From assembly GCA_902780635.1 (NCBI GenBank), contig CACZGH010000004.1:1-64000 (forward strand): DNA of 64,000 nt, written 5' to 3'. This document shows, one piece after another, positions 7,096 through 16,035 of this stretch; position 1 is the stretch's first letter, and every line of letters starts with the position of its first letter. This DNA comes from an uncultured Prevotellaceae bacterium. Its GTDB lineage: Bacteria > Bacteroidota > Bacteroidia > Bacteroidales > Bacteroidaceae. The notes beneath the pieces were generated by a model, which ran no database searches, was not told the DNA's origin, and saw nothing but the letters and a program-made list of their open reading frames with translations. The translations under genes were made by a program, and so were the position numbers.

Positions 7096-8706
7096 CTATT
7101 CCAAGTTATATTGATCCTGCAATTCCTTGACATAGCTGTCGATGACATCGCGTGAGACTATGTTTCCGTCTTTGTCAACGGCAAGGTGGAAAGGAACGGC
7201 GTTGAACTGGAACTTGCCGCAGAGCAGAAGCCATTCTTCATGTGTCAAGTAGATGTGCTCACCCTTGATATGATTCTCTGTCATCCACTTCTCTGCATAA
7301 TCGCGGGGACTGGTCTTCTCGTCGCAGATATAGAGGAAGCGTACGGGCAGGTCTTTCAGTTGAGCCACAAGTTTGCGGTCTTCCAGCATACTGAGTCGGC
7401 AGGGACCACAGCCCATGTCCCAGAAGTCAAGGTATAGCGCATTCCCCTTGTAGGGCTCAATGACACTTTGGAAGACGGCATCGGCCTCGGGGGTGGTGGA
7501 TGCTGCATCTGTCACATTCCCCTCTCTCTGCTTAACATATTGGCGGTAGCGGTCCAATGCGTGATAGGCCACGATGGGATTGGTAAACATGGGTATGGCG
7601 GCGGCGAAGAAGGTGGCCACTTGGTCGGGGTCGGAGTTCTCGTCGATACGGTCTTCTTGGAAAACATCTTGACAGATCACCATCTGCTGCATGAAACCTA
7701 CGTTTTTAAGCCCATAGCGCGATGTGATGACTTGAGAAGCCTTCCGGTAGTAGTCAGCGACGGTGAACAGCGTATCCTGTCGCATCTTGAGCATGCGGCG
7801 GTGCTGTTCGGCATCAAAGTCGCGCGGCAATACCATGTCTGTCTTGTAAGCAACATCCTCAGGAGTATCATCTGCGTGGTATCCGAGAAGCAGTTTGTTG
7901 CGCATCATATGGATGTCGATCATAACGAACACTCCTACGTAATTGATGAGGAACATCGGGTCTTTCGTTACCAACAGCATGGCGGGATTGTCAAGCAACC
8001 ATTGCTCGCGCCCTGCAAGAAAGTCGTAGTAATCGGCTAAATCCGCGATGTTGAGATGGGCATAACTATTCCCTGTCATGTTGTGGCGATGATTCATCAT
8101 AAAGGCCATGAGCAGTTCGCCCAACAGGCTGGCTCCCATCACATCCTTGACGTAGGAATGAGTGCCAGTAGGCAAGGGAAGGCAATCGGCCTCCATGTCG
8201 GCGATGATAGCGTCCATCAGCTTCACCATGTCGCTCTTCCACTTGGGAATGTCCTCTCTCGCCAAGCCCTCGATGAACAGGGGTTTGTCACCAAAATAGT
8301 GCTTTTTCACCGCAGGCCAGAGTCGGTTGATGTCTGCACTCGTGCCGTGTCCTCCGAAGACCACTCCTTCGTAGTTGTCCTGTGAAGCGTCCTTGGTCAC
8401 TTCCACCGTGTCGCCCACGGCCAAGAATACATCTGAGATATCCAATGCCAACACACTCTGAGAGTGAGGCAAATTAATGCTCCCCTCAAACGTGCCATCC
8501 TGGGCCACAGGGATGGTGTATATCAGTTCCTTTTCTGTGAACAAGTCGTATGCTCGCACAGAGACAATGTTCCACTCGTCTGCAGGCTTGTTTAGTATAC
8601 GCCCTTTTAGTACGGCCGTTCCGCTATGAAACTGATATTCGTCGATGGCGCTCACCGTCGTGCAGACGAGAGCAAGTAGGATGGTGAGGATGGATGGTTT
8701 GACCAT
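7096..8706 (-). CDS. Exported thioredoxin-fold protein (TlpA-like)
   Basis: The start at 8706 gives MVKPSILTILLALVCTTVSA, a clean signal peptide; the open frame extends 22 codons further without one. The mature protein has about 410 residues of N-terminal domain, beginning with a beta-rich part (TAVLKGRILNKPADEW), as in Bacteroidota TlpA-like proteins. A C-terminal thioredoxin fold follows, with WDMGCGPC (CGPC starting about residue 433) and the cis-proline site NAVPFH (about 505). This suggests a periplasmic thiol:disulphide oxidoreductase. It is followed by the Crp/Fnr-type gene after 16 bp and preceded by the second ECF operon after 110 bp. Confidence 0.8.
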   Translation of the reverse strand: MVKPSILTILLALVCTTVSAIDEYQFHSGTAVLKGRILNKPADEWNIVSVRAYDLFTEKELIYTIPVAQDGTFEGSINLPHSQSVLALDISDVFLAVGDTVEVTKDASQDNYEGVVFGGHGTSADINRLWPAVKKHYFGDKPLFIEGLAREDIPKWKSDMVKLMDAIIADMEADCLPLPTGTHSYVKDVMGASLLGELLMAFMMNHRHNMTGNSYAHLNIADLADYYDFLAGREQWLLDNPAMLLVTKDPMFLINYVGVFVMIDIHMMRNKLLLGYHADDTPEDVAYKTDMVLPRDFDAEQHRRMLKMRQDTLFTVADYYRKASQVITSRYGLKNVGFMQQMVICQDVFQEDRIDENSDPDQVATFFAAAIPMFTNPIVAYHALDRYRQYVKQREGNVTDAASTTPEADAVFQSVIEPYKGNALYLDFWDMGCGPCRLSMLEDRKLVAQLKDLPVRFLYICDEKTSPRDYAEKWMTENHIKGEHIYLTHEEWLLLCGKFQFNAVPFHLAVDKDGNIVSRDVIDSYVKELQDQYNLE

Positions 8707-8816
8707 TTTCGTTTCGTTTTTATCGTTACCTGTTATATAACGCAGCTTGGGCTGAAATACATAACAGAGCAACTTTAAATGTTCTTAACAGAGGTGATGA
8801 TCTTTATTCGGGGCAG

Positions 8817-9944
8817 TCAATGTTTTCGCCTGTTGGGTGATAAGGCGAAACTGCCGATAGCCAAGGCAATAACGAGAATGGTGACAATGAATGCCCAGAT
8901 ATTGGTGACACGCGAAGTCGCCTTGATACTGTACTTGTAGCCGTCGGGAATGGTACGCTCACCAGAGACACGATAGTGGATGACATGACCATCATACTCC
9001 CCCATGCCTGCATCCGTAACTTTTCCAGGCATGACGAGGTCATAGTTAGTCTTGAATGACAGGAATGGATCGTAGCGCTGAATGCTGCCCAACGTGTCAG
9101 AGTTAAGAATCGTGGTGTAGGCATCGGAATGAAAATGATGGTCGAGCACCTTTTTGAAATTGTCAAAGTTGTCAACATTGTCATCCCTGTCGTTGAGAAC
9201 ATCCGGATGCATGGCCAACTCATCACATTGACTGACGAACGACTCCTTGCTGACAGGCGGTTTTTTGACCTTGTCATAGTTGTCGGCAATCGCCTTACAT
9301 ATTTCAGCGAACCAGTTGGCATTGAGCCACTGGCCGACTTTTGTCTCTATCTTGTCCAACACTTCTTTCTTATCCTGTCCACTCAAGTTTCGTGTCAAGT
9401 CAGGATGGCCCGTAAACCAGTAAGAGGCAGTATCAGCACTAAGGAAGCGGCTGATGGGGATGGGGAAGATGGGCGGGCCGTCGTAGACAAACGTCTCGGT
9501 GAAGGTGTAGTCGGTATAGAACCACTTGAAACTCTTCTCCAGTGTACTGCTTGCTTTGAATCCTTCAGCCATGAGCAGATGGTCGCTCATCTCCTGTACA
9601 GCATCGAAGCGTTTTTTGACGTGCATCATCAGGCTGTCGGAAAGGCAACTGTTGGGATCCTCCTTTTGAAGACTGTCAATCTGTGCCTTCGTAATAGGTA
9701 CAGGATGTCGCAGGGAGTCGTTTCCAATGACAGACCAAGTGCGTTCCCAATGTTTGTCAATGAGGCTGTCTAAATCCTCTTCCTGTGGAATCATAAGTTC
9801 CTTTTCTGTAGTCTGGAACGAGTATTCGCGAATGCAGGAGCCGTTCTCGTTGATGACGGTCAGCATGTGGGTGTCCTCGTTATCGCATGATGCCATGGAG
9901 AGCACCAGCATCATCAGGACTATGGTTTTACTGTTGGTTTTCAT
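8817..9944 (-). CDS. Lipoprotein with C-terminal membrane helix, third gene of ECF operon
   Basis: The 375-residue product has a signal peptide ending VLSMASC (Cys20), which predicts lipidation. The C-terminus carries a second hydrophobic helix (about 345-367, NIWAFIVTILVIALAIGSF) followed by a basic tail (NRRKH). Between them is a mostly helical domain without a family I recognise. A lipoprotein that is also anchored by a C-terminal helix would most simply sit in the inner membrane facing the periplasm. Its start overlaps the end of the anti-sigma-like gene by 17 bp, so the two are translationally coupled and probably work with the second ECF factor. Confidence 0.75.
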   Translation of the reverse strand: MKTNSKTIVLMMLVLSMASCDNEDTHMLTVINENGSCIREYSFQTTEKELMIPQEEDLDSLIDKHWERTWSVIGNDSLRHPVPITKAQIDSLQKEDPNSCLSDSLMMHVKKRFDAVQEMSDHLLMAEGFKASSTLEKSFKWFYTDYTFTETFVYDGPPIFPIPISRFLSADTASYWFTGHPDLTRNLSGQDKKEVLDKIETKVGQWLNANWFAEICKAIADNYDKVKKPPVSKESFVSQCDELAMHPDVLNDRDDNVDNFDNFKKVLDHHFHSDAYTTILNSDTLGSIQRYDPFLSFKTNYDLVMPGKVTDAGMGEYDGHVIHYRVSGERTIPDGYKYSIKATSRVTNIWAFIVTILVIALAIGSFALSPNRRKH

Positions 9945-10374
9945 AAATCATCCGTTTTAGTGAGTGATAGGTTTTTGATTGTTCCCTCTTCCGCTCCATG
10001 TAGCACATATATAGTTCCCGGGGTGTGTTCCCTTCGCAGAGGTCGGGTGTATGTTTTGTTTGGTTGGTTGCTATAGTCTGTTGTGGCACTTCTGGGCTGC
10101 CGCTATGAACAGCGAAGAACAGACCAATCAAGAAGACTGCGGCCATCGTAGTGACGGTTCGCAGGAGGATCATCCATACTGGTGTATGGGCTTGGGGCAG
10201 ATCTTTCTCAATGCCGCTCACAGCAGAGAAGCTTTGGAACACCTCACGATAGGGCATCAGGTCTTCGGCGATGTCCTCTCCTTGGAAATAACCATAGAGC
10301 ATCTGTTCTTCCTCCAAAGTGGTTTCCGCTTGGAGGAAGCGCTCCATCAACTGTCGTATGTAGGTCTCGTTCAT
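9928..10374 (-). CDS. Putative anti-sigma factor, single membrane span
   Basis: The 148-residue product has a soluble N-terminal segment of about 65 residues (MNETYIRQLMERFLQAETTLEEEQMLYGYF), one membrane helix at about 67-89 and about 60 periplasmic residues. The N-terminal pattern, with a short acidic helix bundle at the start, resembles small membrane anti-sigma factors of Bacteroidota ECF operons. It overlaps the sigma gene by 4 bp (ATGA) and the lipoprotein gene by 17 bp. The assignment rests on size, topology and position; there is no FecR domain. Confidence 0.7.
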   Translation of the reverse strand: MNETYIRQLMERFLQAETTLEEEQMLYGYFQGEDIAEDLMPYREVFQSFSAVSGIEKDLPQAHTPVWMILLRTVTTMAAVFLIGLFFAVHSGSPEVPQQTIATNQTKHTPDLCEGNTPRELYMCYMERKREQSKTYHSLKRMIYENQQ

Positions 10375-10850
10375 TTTGATTCGGATTTAAATTGTTCGAT
10401 GATGCTTCTACGTGCCCGGCTGAGCGACTGTCTCACGGCCGCTTCGCTGGTTCCGATGAGGCTTGCGATGTCGGCCATCGTCATTTCCTGCATGTGCCGC
10501 ATGCGGAGCACGGTCTGTTGCATGGTAGGCAGGGCGTCGACCAGTTTCATCATCCGGTCTATCTGCTCGTTTTTTACAGATGCAGATTCGTCGTCATTGG
10601 CGATGTCAGCACAGGCAATATCCACCGTCACTCGTTTTCGCCTGACTTTGCTTAGGCATAGGTTGCGGACGACCACCCTGGCGAATCCACGCAGGTTCAT
10701 GATTGGCTCGTCGCGAAGTTGCCACAGACGCAGCATGGCATCCTGCACCACGTCTTCTGCCTCTTCGTCGCTGCCCAGGATTCCCCTGGCTACACTCAGC
10801 AGCATCGGGCGCATGGCCTTCACTTCGTCCATATATTTCTCTGTCGTCAT
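10371..10850 (-). CDS. ECF RNA polymerase sigma factor (second of three)
   Basis: The 159-residue product contains region 2 (ARGILGSDEEAEDVVQDAMLRLW) and region 4 (LPTMQQTVLRMRHMQEMTMADIASLIG, then SEAAVRQSLSRARRSI), the full ECF minimum. It is the first gene of an operon with the anti-sigma-like protein and a two-anchor lipoprotein. A promoter-like element lies immediately upstream, so autoregulation is likely. Confidence 0.92.
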   Translation of the reverse strand: MTTEKYMDEVKAMRPMLLSVARGILGSDEEAEDVVQDAMLRLWQLRDEPIMNLRGFARVVVRNLCLSKVRRKRVTVDIACADIANDDESASVKNEQIDRMMKLVDALPTMQQTVLRMRHMQEMTMADIASLIGTSEAAVRQSLSRARRSIIEQFKSESK

Positions 10851-10872
10851 GCCTTTTTATTGTCTTTTCGTC

Positions 10873-10904
10873 TATATGACGCACCATTGCTCTTTTTGTG
10901 ACAC
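10873..10904 (-). promoter_or_regulatory. Candidate autoregulatory ECF promoter (second sigma)
   Basis: Minus strand: TGTCAC starting at 10903 and GCGTCATA starting at 10882, 21 bp apart. This is the spacing seen in the sigma-barrel regulon elements but with a different -10 core (GCGTC rather than CGGAC). It leaves a leader of about 16-20 nt before the ATG at 10850. Confidence 0.5.
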
Positions 10905-10929
10905 GATAACATAAAAAAAGTGGGATTCT

Positions 10930-11931
10930 TCACAACCGCACGCCCACAAAAGCACGGGTGCGCCATTTGTTCTGGTTGACCACCACCACATCGTCGTCGA
11001 AGACAGAATTGTTCATCACCAAGGTGGCACCGCAGAAAAAGCGTGGCGAGAAATTGCGAACGATGGCGGCACGCTCGTTAAAGATCATGTTGAAACGCAT
11101 GCGCTTTGCCCGCTTACGTTCGCCGTTCACGGTGAAGTTGTTGCGGTTGTAAATTACAAAAGTGGGCAAAGTGGAGATATGGAGTAGCCATTTGTGACCC
11201 AGTACAAGGTTGTAGCCATAGCCACCGCCAATACCAAGGTGACCCGCGTAGATACGAATGTCGGGGGCATGGAGGTTCCTCGCTTTCAACTCATCAGTCG
11301 TTCTGATACTGCCACCTTGGTAACTGAAGCCAGCAAGCCAAGAACCGGCTGACCGAAGCTGTATGTACGACTGGGTGAAGGCGGCAGGATAGGAAAAATG
11401 GCGGTGGTTGAAAGTGTAATAGCCTGCTAGGTTGAGCACTTTCATGCTGACATCGCTGGCTTGCAGACGTTGCAGACCGTTGCGCTCGATGTCGCCCGCC
11501 AAGGTCATTGACCGTTGATAACTGGCGTCGAGGCTCAGCCGACTACTATAATAATTGAGGTTAAACTCATAGTCTTTATATGACCCGCTCAACTTGGCAG
11601 GATTGATAGCAAGTCCCAGGGCAAGTCCGCGATAGATGGCAGAAACGGCAATGGTGGTCTTATGGCTCGTATAGAGGTCTGCCTTCGAGTATATATCATT
11701 GACAGTTCCTTTCGCATGGATGGTATTGCCTGTTTGGTTGAGTCTGAACTTTAGGGTGAGCCGACCTTCGGGCCGCACCACGTAGTTCGTGTCGTATGGT
11801 GTCTTATAATAACGGACGGTGAGTACACTGTCTACACTCGCTCTCATCTGTTCACGGCGAGACTGTGCCGCAGAGGTCATTCCTATGGCTAAAAGGAACG
11901 TCACAACAGCTATCTTCTGGGTTTTATACAT
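10930..11931 (-). CDS. DUF4421-like outer-membrane protein
   Basis: The start at 11931 (MYKTQKIAVVTFLLAIGMTSA) gives a signal peptide; a further ATG lies 12 bp upstream. The mature protein of about 310 residues is rich in alternating beta strands with aromatic girdles. It contains stretches typical of the DUF4421 family (RLTLKFRLNQTGNTIHAKG; YAGHLGIGGGYGYNLVLG; RTRAFVGVRL at the C-terminus). It is likely a beta-barrel in the outer membrane; its role is unknown. It is separated by 79 bp from the second ECF gene and is probably not part of that operon. Confidence 0.8.
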   Translation of the reverse strand: MYKTQKIAVVTFLLAIGMTSAAQSRREQMRASVDSVLTVRYYKTPYDTNYVVRPEGRLTLKFRLNQTGNTIHAKGTVNDIYSKADLYTSHKTTIAVSAIYRGLALGLAINPAKLSGSYKDYEFNLNYYSSRLSLDASYQRSMTLAGDIERNGLQRLQASDVSMKVLNLAGYYTFNHRHFSYPAAFTQSYIQLRSAGSWLAGFSYQGGSIRTTDELKARNLHAPDIRIYAGHLGIGGGYGYNLVLGHKWLLHISTLPTFVIYNRNNFTVNGERKRAKRMRFNMIFNERAAIVRNFSPRFFCGATLVMNNSVFDDDVVVVNQNKWRTRAFVGVRL

Positions 11932-12000
11932 CGCCTTGCACACTTACGTTTTTTACAAGTAGCATTGATTTTTCAATGAAAAGTGCTTCAAAAGGGTTCC

Positions 12001-13923
12001 TTATTTGGTGTATCTGATGGCGAGCATGGTGAGGTCATCGCTTTGCTCTGTGTCTCCGACGAATTGGTGCACGGCATCGCTCATCGTCTGGACCATCATT
12101 TGAGGCGATAGGGAGTCTGCTAACATCATGTTGATATGATGGGCCACTCTCTCACCACCGAACTGCTCATGCACAGCATTCTCTGCTTCTGTCAGTCCGT
12201 CGGTATAGAGAAAAATGGTGGCGCCTGAAGGGATTGTTGTTTCTTGTTCTGAATATTTCATGTCCGCCAACACACCAAGGGGGAGATTAGGGTCACAGGG
12301 GAGCAAGTTGGTCTGCAAGTAAGGATAGTCATGACCTGCATTGCAGTAGCGAAGATGACCTGTCAATAGGTCGAGCACACCGCAGAACAGGGTGACAAAC
12401 ATATTATTGTCGTTGCCTTCGCTGAGATTCCTGTTCATGGTTTCCACTATATGGCTTGGCAAGGCGGTATGGGCGGCGATGTTGCGAAAGAGTGTACGGG
12501 TGACGGCCATGACAAGTGATGCTGGCACGCCTTTGCCTGACACGTCGCCGATACAGAAGAAAAGTTTCTCGTCGCGAATGAAAAAGTCGAAAAGATCACC
12601 GCCAATGGCCTTGGCTGGTGTCAGTTGACCGAAGAGGTCGATGTCGTTGCGGGTGGGAAAGGCGGGGAACGTCTTGGGCAACATCGACATCTGGATGCTG
12701 TTGGCAATATTCAGCTCACTCTCTATGGTAGCTTTCGCGGTGGTGGACTCCTTCAGTTCTTCTACATAACGTTTCAGAGACTGCTGCATGGTGTCAAACG
12801 AGTCGCGCAACTGTGCCACTTCGTCATTGTGCTTGAACGTGGGCAGCTCTGTGTCGAAGTTGCCTTTGGCCACCTCCTGAGCCGACTCGGAAAGAAATCC
12901 TAGGGGTTTCGTGGAGCGGCGGATACTTCGACTCATGAAGAAGAAGAGGACAATACCACCAATGGTCATGAAGAAAATGACGATAATGCCAAGGACAATA
13001 CCGTCTAAAAATACCCATTGCCAGTATTGAGCCACGACCAAGGTCCAGCTGGTGTTTGCAATACGATGAGAACTGACATAGTAAGTCTCGTCATTGATTT
13101 TCATTTTCTCACATACCATGCTGTCTTTCTCAAGTATCGCTTTGAGTGTCTTCTCATTCATGGCCCCAGAACCTGCAATCTTCTTTCCCTTGCTGTCGAG
13201 TATCTGGATGAAAAGGGCATTAATGTCTTCTGGATCGTCAGGGTCTTTTTCCACAAGTCCAATTTTCTTGATTTTATCCTCTTCATGGATGATCATGGCT
13301 TCTATCCAGTCAAGGTCAAGATCTACACCATAAACACCCACTTTGCGGCCCTGACGGTCGAAAAATGGTATGACGTAGCTGCAGTACATGCCGCTGTCCA
13401 CCGTGTTGTCGTAGTATGGGTCTGTCAAATAGCCGTCATCGCTTTTCTCTAGGCTAAATCCTTTCTGATACCACTCCCCATTGAAATAGTCGTGCTTGGA
13501 AGAGCCGATCTGTTGCAGCTCAATATGACTGCTGTCAGTGTAAAAAGCATAGGCTTCAAACCATCGTCCTTGGCTCTTGAAGTAACCTGGCTCGAATGCA
13601 GCGAAACAACCCTGCAGACGCTTGTTCACCCGAAGTTCGAGCTCCAGGGCAGTGAAGACTTTCTCTGGACTGTCCAAGTGGGATTCCACCTCGACACGAT
13701 TGTTGAAGGTGGCCGTCTTCACCATCTGAACCATGGTCTCTAGCTTGCCCTCTATACCATCTATGATTTGTTGCGCGCGCATCTCATTGTTAACCAAAGA
13801 AACGGCCATGTCAAATGAGAAAATCGCACCAATGATAAACATATTGATGATCGACACAATCACGAGGACACGCCAGGTGATGCGCCGTGACAGCTTGCTC
13901 TTTTTCTTCTTGAATAGTATCAT
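12001..13923 (-). CDS. Membrane sensor with SpoIIE/RsbU-type PP2C phosphatase
   Basis: In this 640-residue protein a membrane helix at about 17-43 is followed by a periplasmic sensor of about 260 residues with a dCache-like pattern (WYQKGFSLEK, DSGMYCSYVIPFFDRQGRKVGVYGVDLDLDW). Then come a second helix (about 308-332), a HAMP linker and a C-terminal PP2C/SpoIIE phosphatase domain (about 405-640). The metal-binding motifs GGDLFDF, GDVSGKG, YTDGLTEA and SDDLTM are all present, so it should be active on Ser/Thr phosphates. RsbU-like enzymes usually act on an anti-sigma antagonist (STAS) protein; no STAS or RsbW kinase gene is seen in this window. The gap of 105 bp upstream (13924-14028) has a distant GGCCCTC/GAGGGCC pair but no promoter I can defend. 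Confidence 0.9.
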   Translation of the reverse strand: MILFKKKKSKLSRRITWRVLVIVSIINMFIIGAIFSFDMAVSLVNNEMRAQQIIDGIEGKLETMVQMVKTATFNNRVEVESHLDSPEKVFTALELELRVNKRLQGCFAAFEPGYFKSQGRWFEAYAFYTDSSHIELQQIGSSKHDYFNGEWYQKGFSLEKSDDGYLTDPYYDNTVDSGMYCSYVIPFFDRQGRKVGVYGVDLDLDWIEAMIIHEEDKIKKIGLVEKDPDDPEDINALFIQILDSKGKKIAGSGAMNEKTLKAILEKDSMVCEKMKINDETYYVSSHRIANTSWTLVVAQYWQWVFLDGIVLGIIVIFFMTIGGIVLFFFMSRSIRRSTKPLGFLSESAQEVAKGNFDTELPTFKHNDEVAQLRDSFDTMQQSLKRYVEELKESTTAKATIESELNIANSIQMSMLPKTFPAFPTRNDIDLFGQLTPAKAIGGDLFDFFIRDEKLFFCIGDVSGKGVPASLVMAVTRTLFRNIAAHTALPSHIVETMNRNLSEGNDNNMFVTLFCGVLDLLTGHLRYCNAGHDYPYLQTNLLPCDPNLPLGVLADMKYSEQETTIPSGATIFLYTDGLTEAENAVHEQFGGERVAHHINMMLADSLSPQMMVQTMSDAVHQFVGDTEQSDDLTMLAIRYTK

Positions 13924-14028
13924 TTTTTATATAATTCGTTCACATGGCCCTCATTGTCGGTGGAGTCGCGACCTCTGGATCTGTTTTTTCATGTTCCCTG
14001 AAGAGGAGGGCCTAATGATGGGTGATTT

Positions 14029-15210
14029 TTAGTCTCTGATGTTTGGCAGAAAATAAGTGACGATACCTAATAAGGGCAGAAAAGCCGTCAACTGGAAGAC
14101 ATATTGAATGCTTGTTAAGTCGGCAAGCCAACCGAAGATGGCGGAACCAATGCCACCCAGTCCAAAGGATAAACCGAAAAACGCGCCTGATATCATACCG
14201 ACATTGCCAGGAAGCAGTTCGGTGGCATAGACAAGGATGGCTGACATGGCCGACGACATCACCATACCGACAAGGATGGCTAAGATGATGGTCCAGGTAA
14301 GACCACAATAGGGGAGCAAGAGGGCAAAGGGGGATGAGCCTAAAATGCTGACCCAGATGACATACTTGCGCCCGTAACGGTCTCCGACTTCACCACCGAT
14401 AAGTAGGCCGACAGCTGTAGAAACGAGAAACGCAAACAGCACATATTGAGAGGCGCTGACGGATAGTCCGAACTTCTCAATCATGTAAAAGGTGATGTAG
14501 TTCTGTATGTTGGCGGTGTAAAAATCTTTCGAAAACATCAGCACCAGCAAGACCAAAAGGGCGATGGTCAACTGATGGCGGGAGAGACTGCTCTTGTTCT
14601 CAATGTCAAACTTGGATTGGGCCCTGCCATATCTCTCAAGCTGCTTCTTGTACCAAACGCCAATCCTGCTCAATAACCATATGGCTACAACCGCTAATAA
14701 GCCAAACCAACTGATGCTCCCCTGACCATGGGGCACCACAATCAGCGCCACGGCCACAGGACCTAAAGCACGGCCAATATTGCCGCCAATCTGAAAGATG
14801 GATTGCGCCATGCCTTTGGCACCACCTGAGGCCAGACGGGCTACCTTGGACGACTCGGGATGAAGTACCGACGAACCCACACCCACAAATGCCACAGCCA
14901 ACAATACAGCCATGAAACTATTAGCCCATGACAATAGAAGCAAACCGGTAAGGGTAAAGCACATGCCAAGGGCAAGACCGTATGGACGTGGGTGCTTGTC
15001 GGAATAGTAACCGACCATCGGCTGAAGGAGGGAAGAGGTGAGTTGGTTGGTCAGGGTAATGGCGCCTATCTGCATAAAACTCAAACCCAATGACTCTTTG
15101 ATCATCGGGTAGATAGAGGGTATCACTGCTTGAAACATGTCGTTCAGCAAATGACCCATACTCACCATCAGTAGTACTGACAGTGTCGCTTTACTTCGAA
15201 GATTATTCAC
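14029..15210 (-). CDS. MFS transporter, fosmidomycin-resistance (Fsr)-like
   Basis: The 393-residue protein has about 12 predicted membrane helices in two six-helix halves, separated by a basic cytoplasmic loop (about 190-225). The N-terminal MGHLLNDMFQAVIPSIYP and the loop signature QPMVGYYSDKHPRP match the Fsr group of the major facilitator superfamily. Such proteins export fosmidomycin when overproduced, but their natural substrates in gut Bacteroidota are unknown. It is a single gene; the upstream gap carries an octamer array. Confidence 0.85.
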   Translation of the reverse strand: MNNLRSKATLSVLLMVSMGHLLNDMFQAVIPSIYPMIKESLGLSFMQIGAITLTNQLTSSLLQPMVGYYSDKHPRPYGLALGMCFTLTGLLLLSWANSFMAVLLAVAFVGVGSSVLHPESSKVARLASGGAKGMAQSIFQIGGNIGRALGPVAVALIVVPHGQGSISWFGLLAVVAIWLLSRIGVWYKKQLERYGRAQSKFDIENKSSLSRHQLTIALLVLLVLMFSKDFYTANIQNYITFYMIEKFGLSVSASQYVLFAFLVSTAVGLLIGGEVGDRYGRKYVIWVSILGSSPFALLLPYCGLTWTIILAILVGMVMSSAMSAILVYATELLPGNVGMISGAFFGLSFGLGGIGSAIFGWLADLTSIQYVFQLTAFLPLLGIVTYFLPNIRD

Positions 15211-15319
15211 GCAATGAGAAAAAACACATTTTGTTCATTGTGCAAATATACTCACAATCCTGCAATTATCACCAATTTTGCAAACTTAATTTCAATTCTT
15301 TGCTCAACTCATAGAAAAA

Positions 15320-15431
15320 AGGAGTTCAGAAGTTTCGGAAACCATCAGCACCTTTGTCTGAACTCCTCAACTCCTGAACTCCTCAACTCCTGAACTCCTC
15401 AACTCCTGAACTCCTTTACTCCTTCACTCTT
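15320..15431. repeat. Intergenic octamer array (GAACTCCT/CAACTCCT)
   Basis: Nine 8-bp units run from 15360 to 15431, alternating GAACTCCT and CAACTCCT and then degenerating. A single inverted copy (AGGAGTTCAG, 15320-15329) upstream can pair with the first unit (15358-15367). The array lies between the MFS gene start and the end of the ECF-partner gene; the rest of this 230-bp gap shows no gene. Confidence 0.85.
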
Positions 15432-15440
15432 AACTCGCTC

Positions 15441-16025
15441 CTATTCTTTCAACTCTTGGATGTCGTCAATCAGTTCTGTGGCCTGACGCTGCGTTTTGAG
15501 GTAAAATATAGTACCGAAGATAGCACCGATAGCCAAACCTATCCCCATGCCCAATAAGATTTCTTGTTCTGCACCTGCCAACTGGCTATTGTGGAGGATG
15601 AGGTAAGCGAATGTGGCAAGCCAAAGGATGAGTGCTGGGATGCCAAACCAAAGCCAGCGCTTGTTCATTTTCTTCATTCTCGTGAGTCTGTCGCAAGTTT
15701 CTAAGAGGCCATGGCGCGAGAAATCATTCTTGGTGGTGCCATAAGAATAAATCTCCTCATAGATGAAGGCGATGGTCAAAAAGGCGATGGTGACCAAAGC
15801 AAACCATAAAGGCATTTCAAGCAATTTGTAAATCACCCAGGGGCAGTAGAAGATGCCAAAGACGATAATTGCTCTTTTCACCCAGCGTAGATTTTTGACA
15901 TTGTTCATCTTCTGACTAATCGAACTGCGTATCAGCGAGTCATTGATGATTTCCTGCTTGGTCAGCTTCTCTTTCAAAATGTTCATCTGCTGACGCATTT
16001 CCTCTATTTCATTCATCTCGTTCAT
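15441..16025 (-). CDS. Multi-spanning membrane protein paired with third ECF sigma
   Basis: The 194-residue protein has an N-terminal coiled-coil-like cytoplasmic segment (about 1-45, Met/Glu/Gln-rich) followed by two membrane hairpins. These are four helices at about 50-66, 72-88, 124-144 and 155-175, with a charged C-terminal tail. It matches no named family that I recognise. It lies 10 bp after the third ECF gene and is surely co-transcribed. By position it is the candidate anti-sigma or sensor, but its four-helix topology differs from single-span anti-sigma factors. Confidence 0.7.
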   Translation of the reverse strand: MNEMNEIEEMRQQMNILKEKLTKQEIINDSLIRSSISQKMNNVKNLRWVKRAIIVFGIFYCPWVIYKLLEMPLWFALVTIAFLTIAFIYEEIYSYGTTKNDFSRHGLLETCDRLTRMKKMNKRWLWFGIPALILWLATFAYLILHNSQLAGAEQEILLGMGIGLAIGAIFGTIFYLKTQRQATELIDDIQELKE

Positions 16026-16035
16026 AACGGTTTTT

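Noticed and set aside
8734-8744. TGCGTTATATA upstream of the thioredoxin-like gene as a second target of the 10371-10850 sigma factor
   Set aside because: The -10-like part matches 10 of 11 bases of the sigma gene's own element, but the best -35-like hexamer is 2 bp off the 21-bp spacing, so support is too weak.
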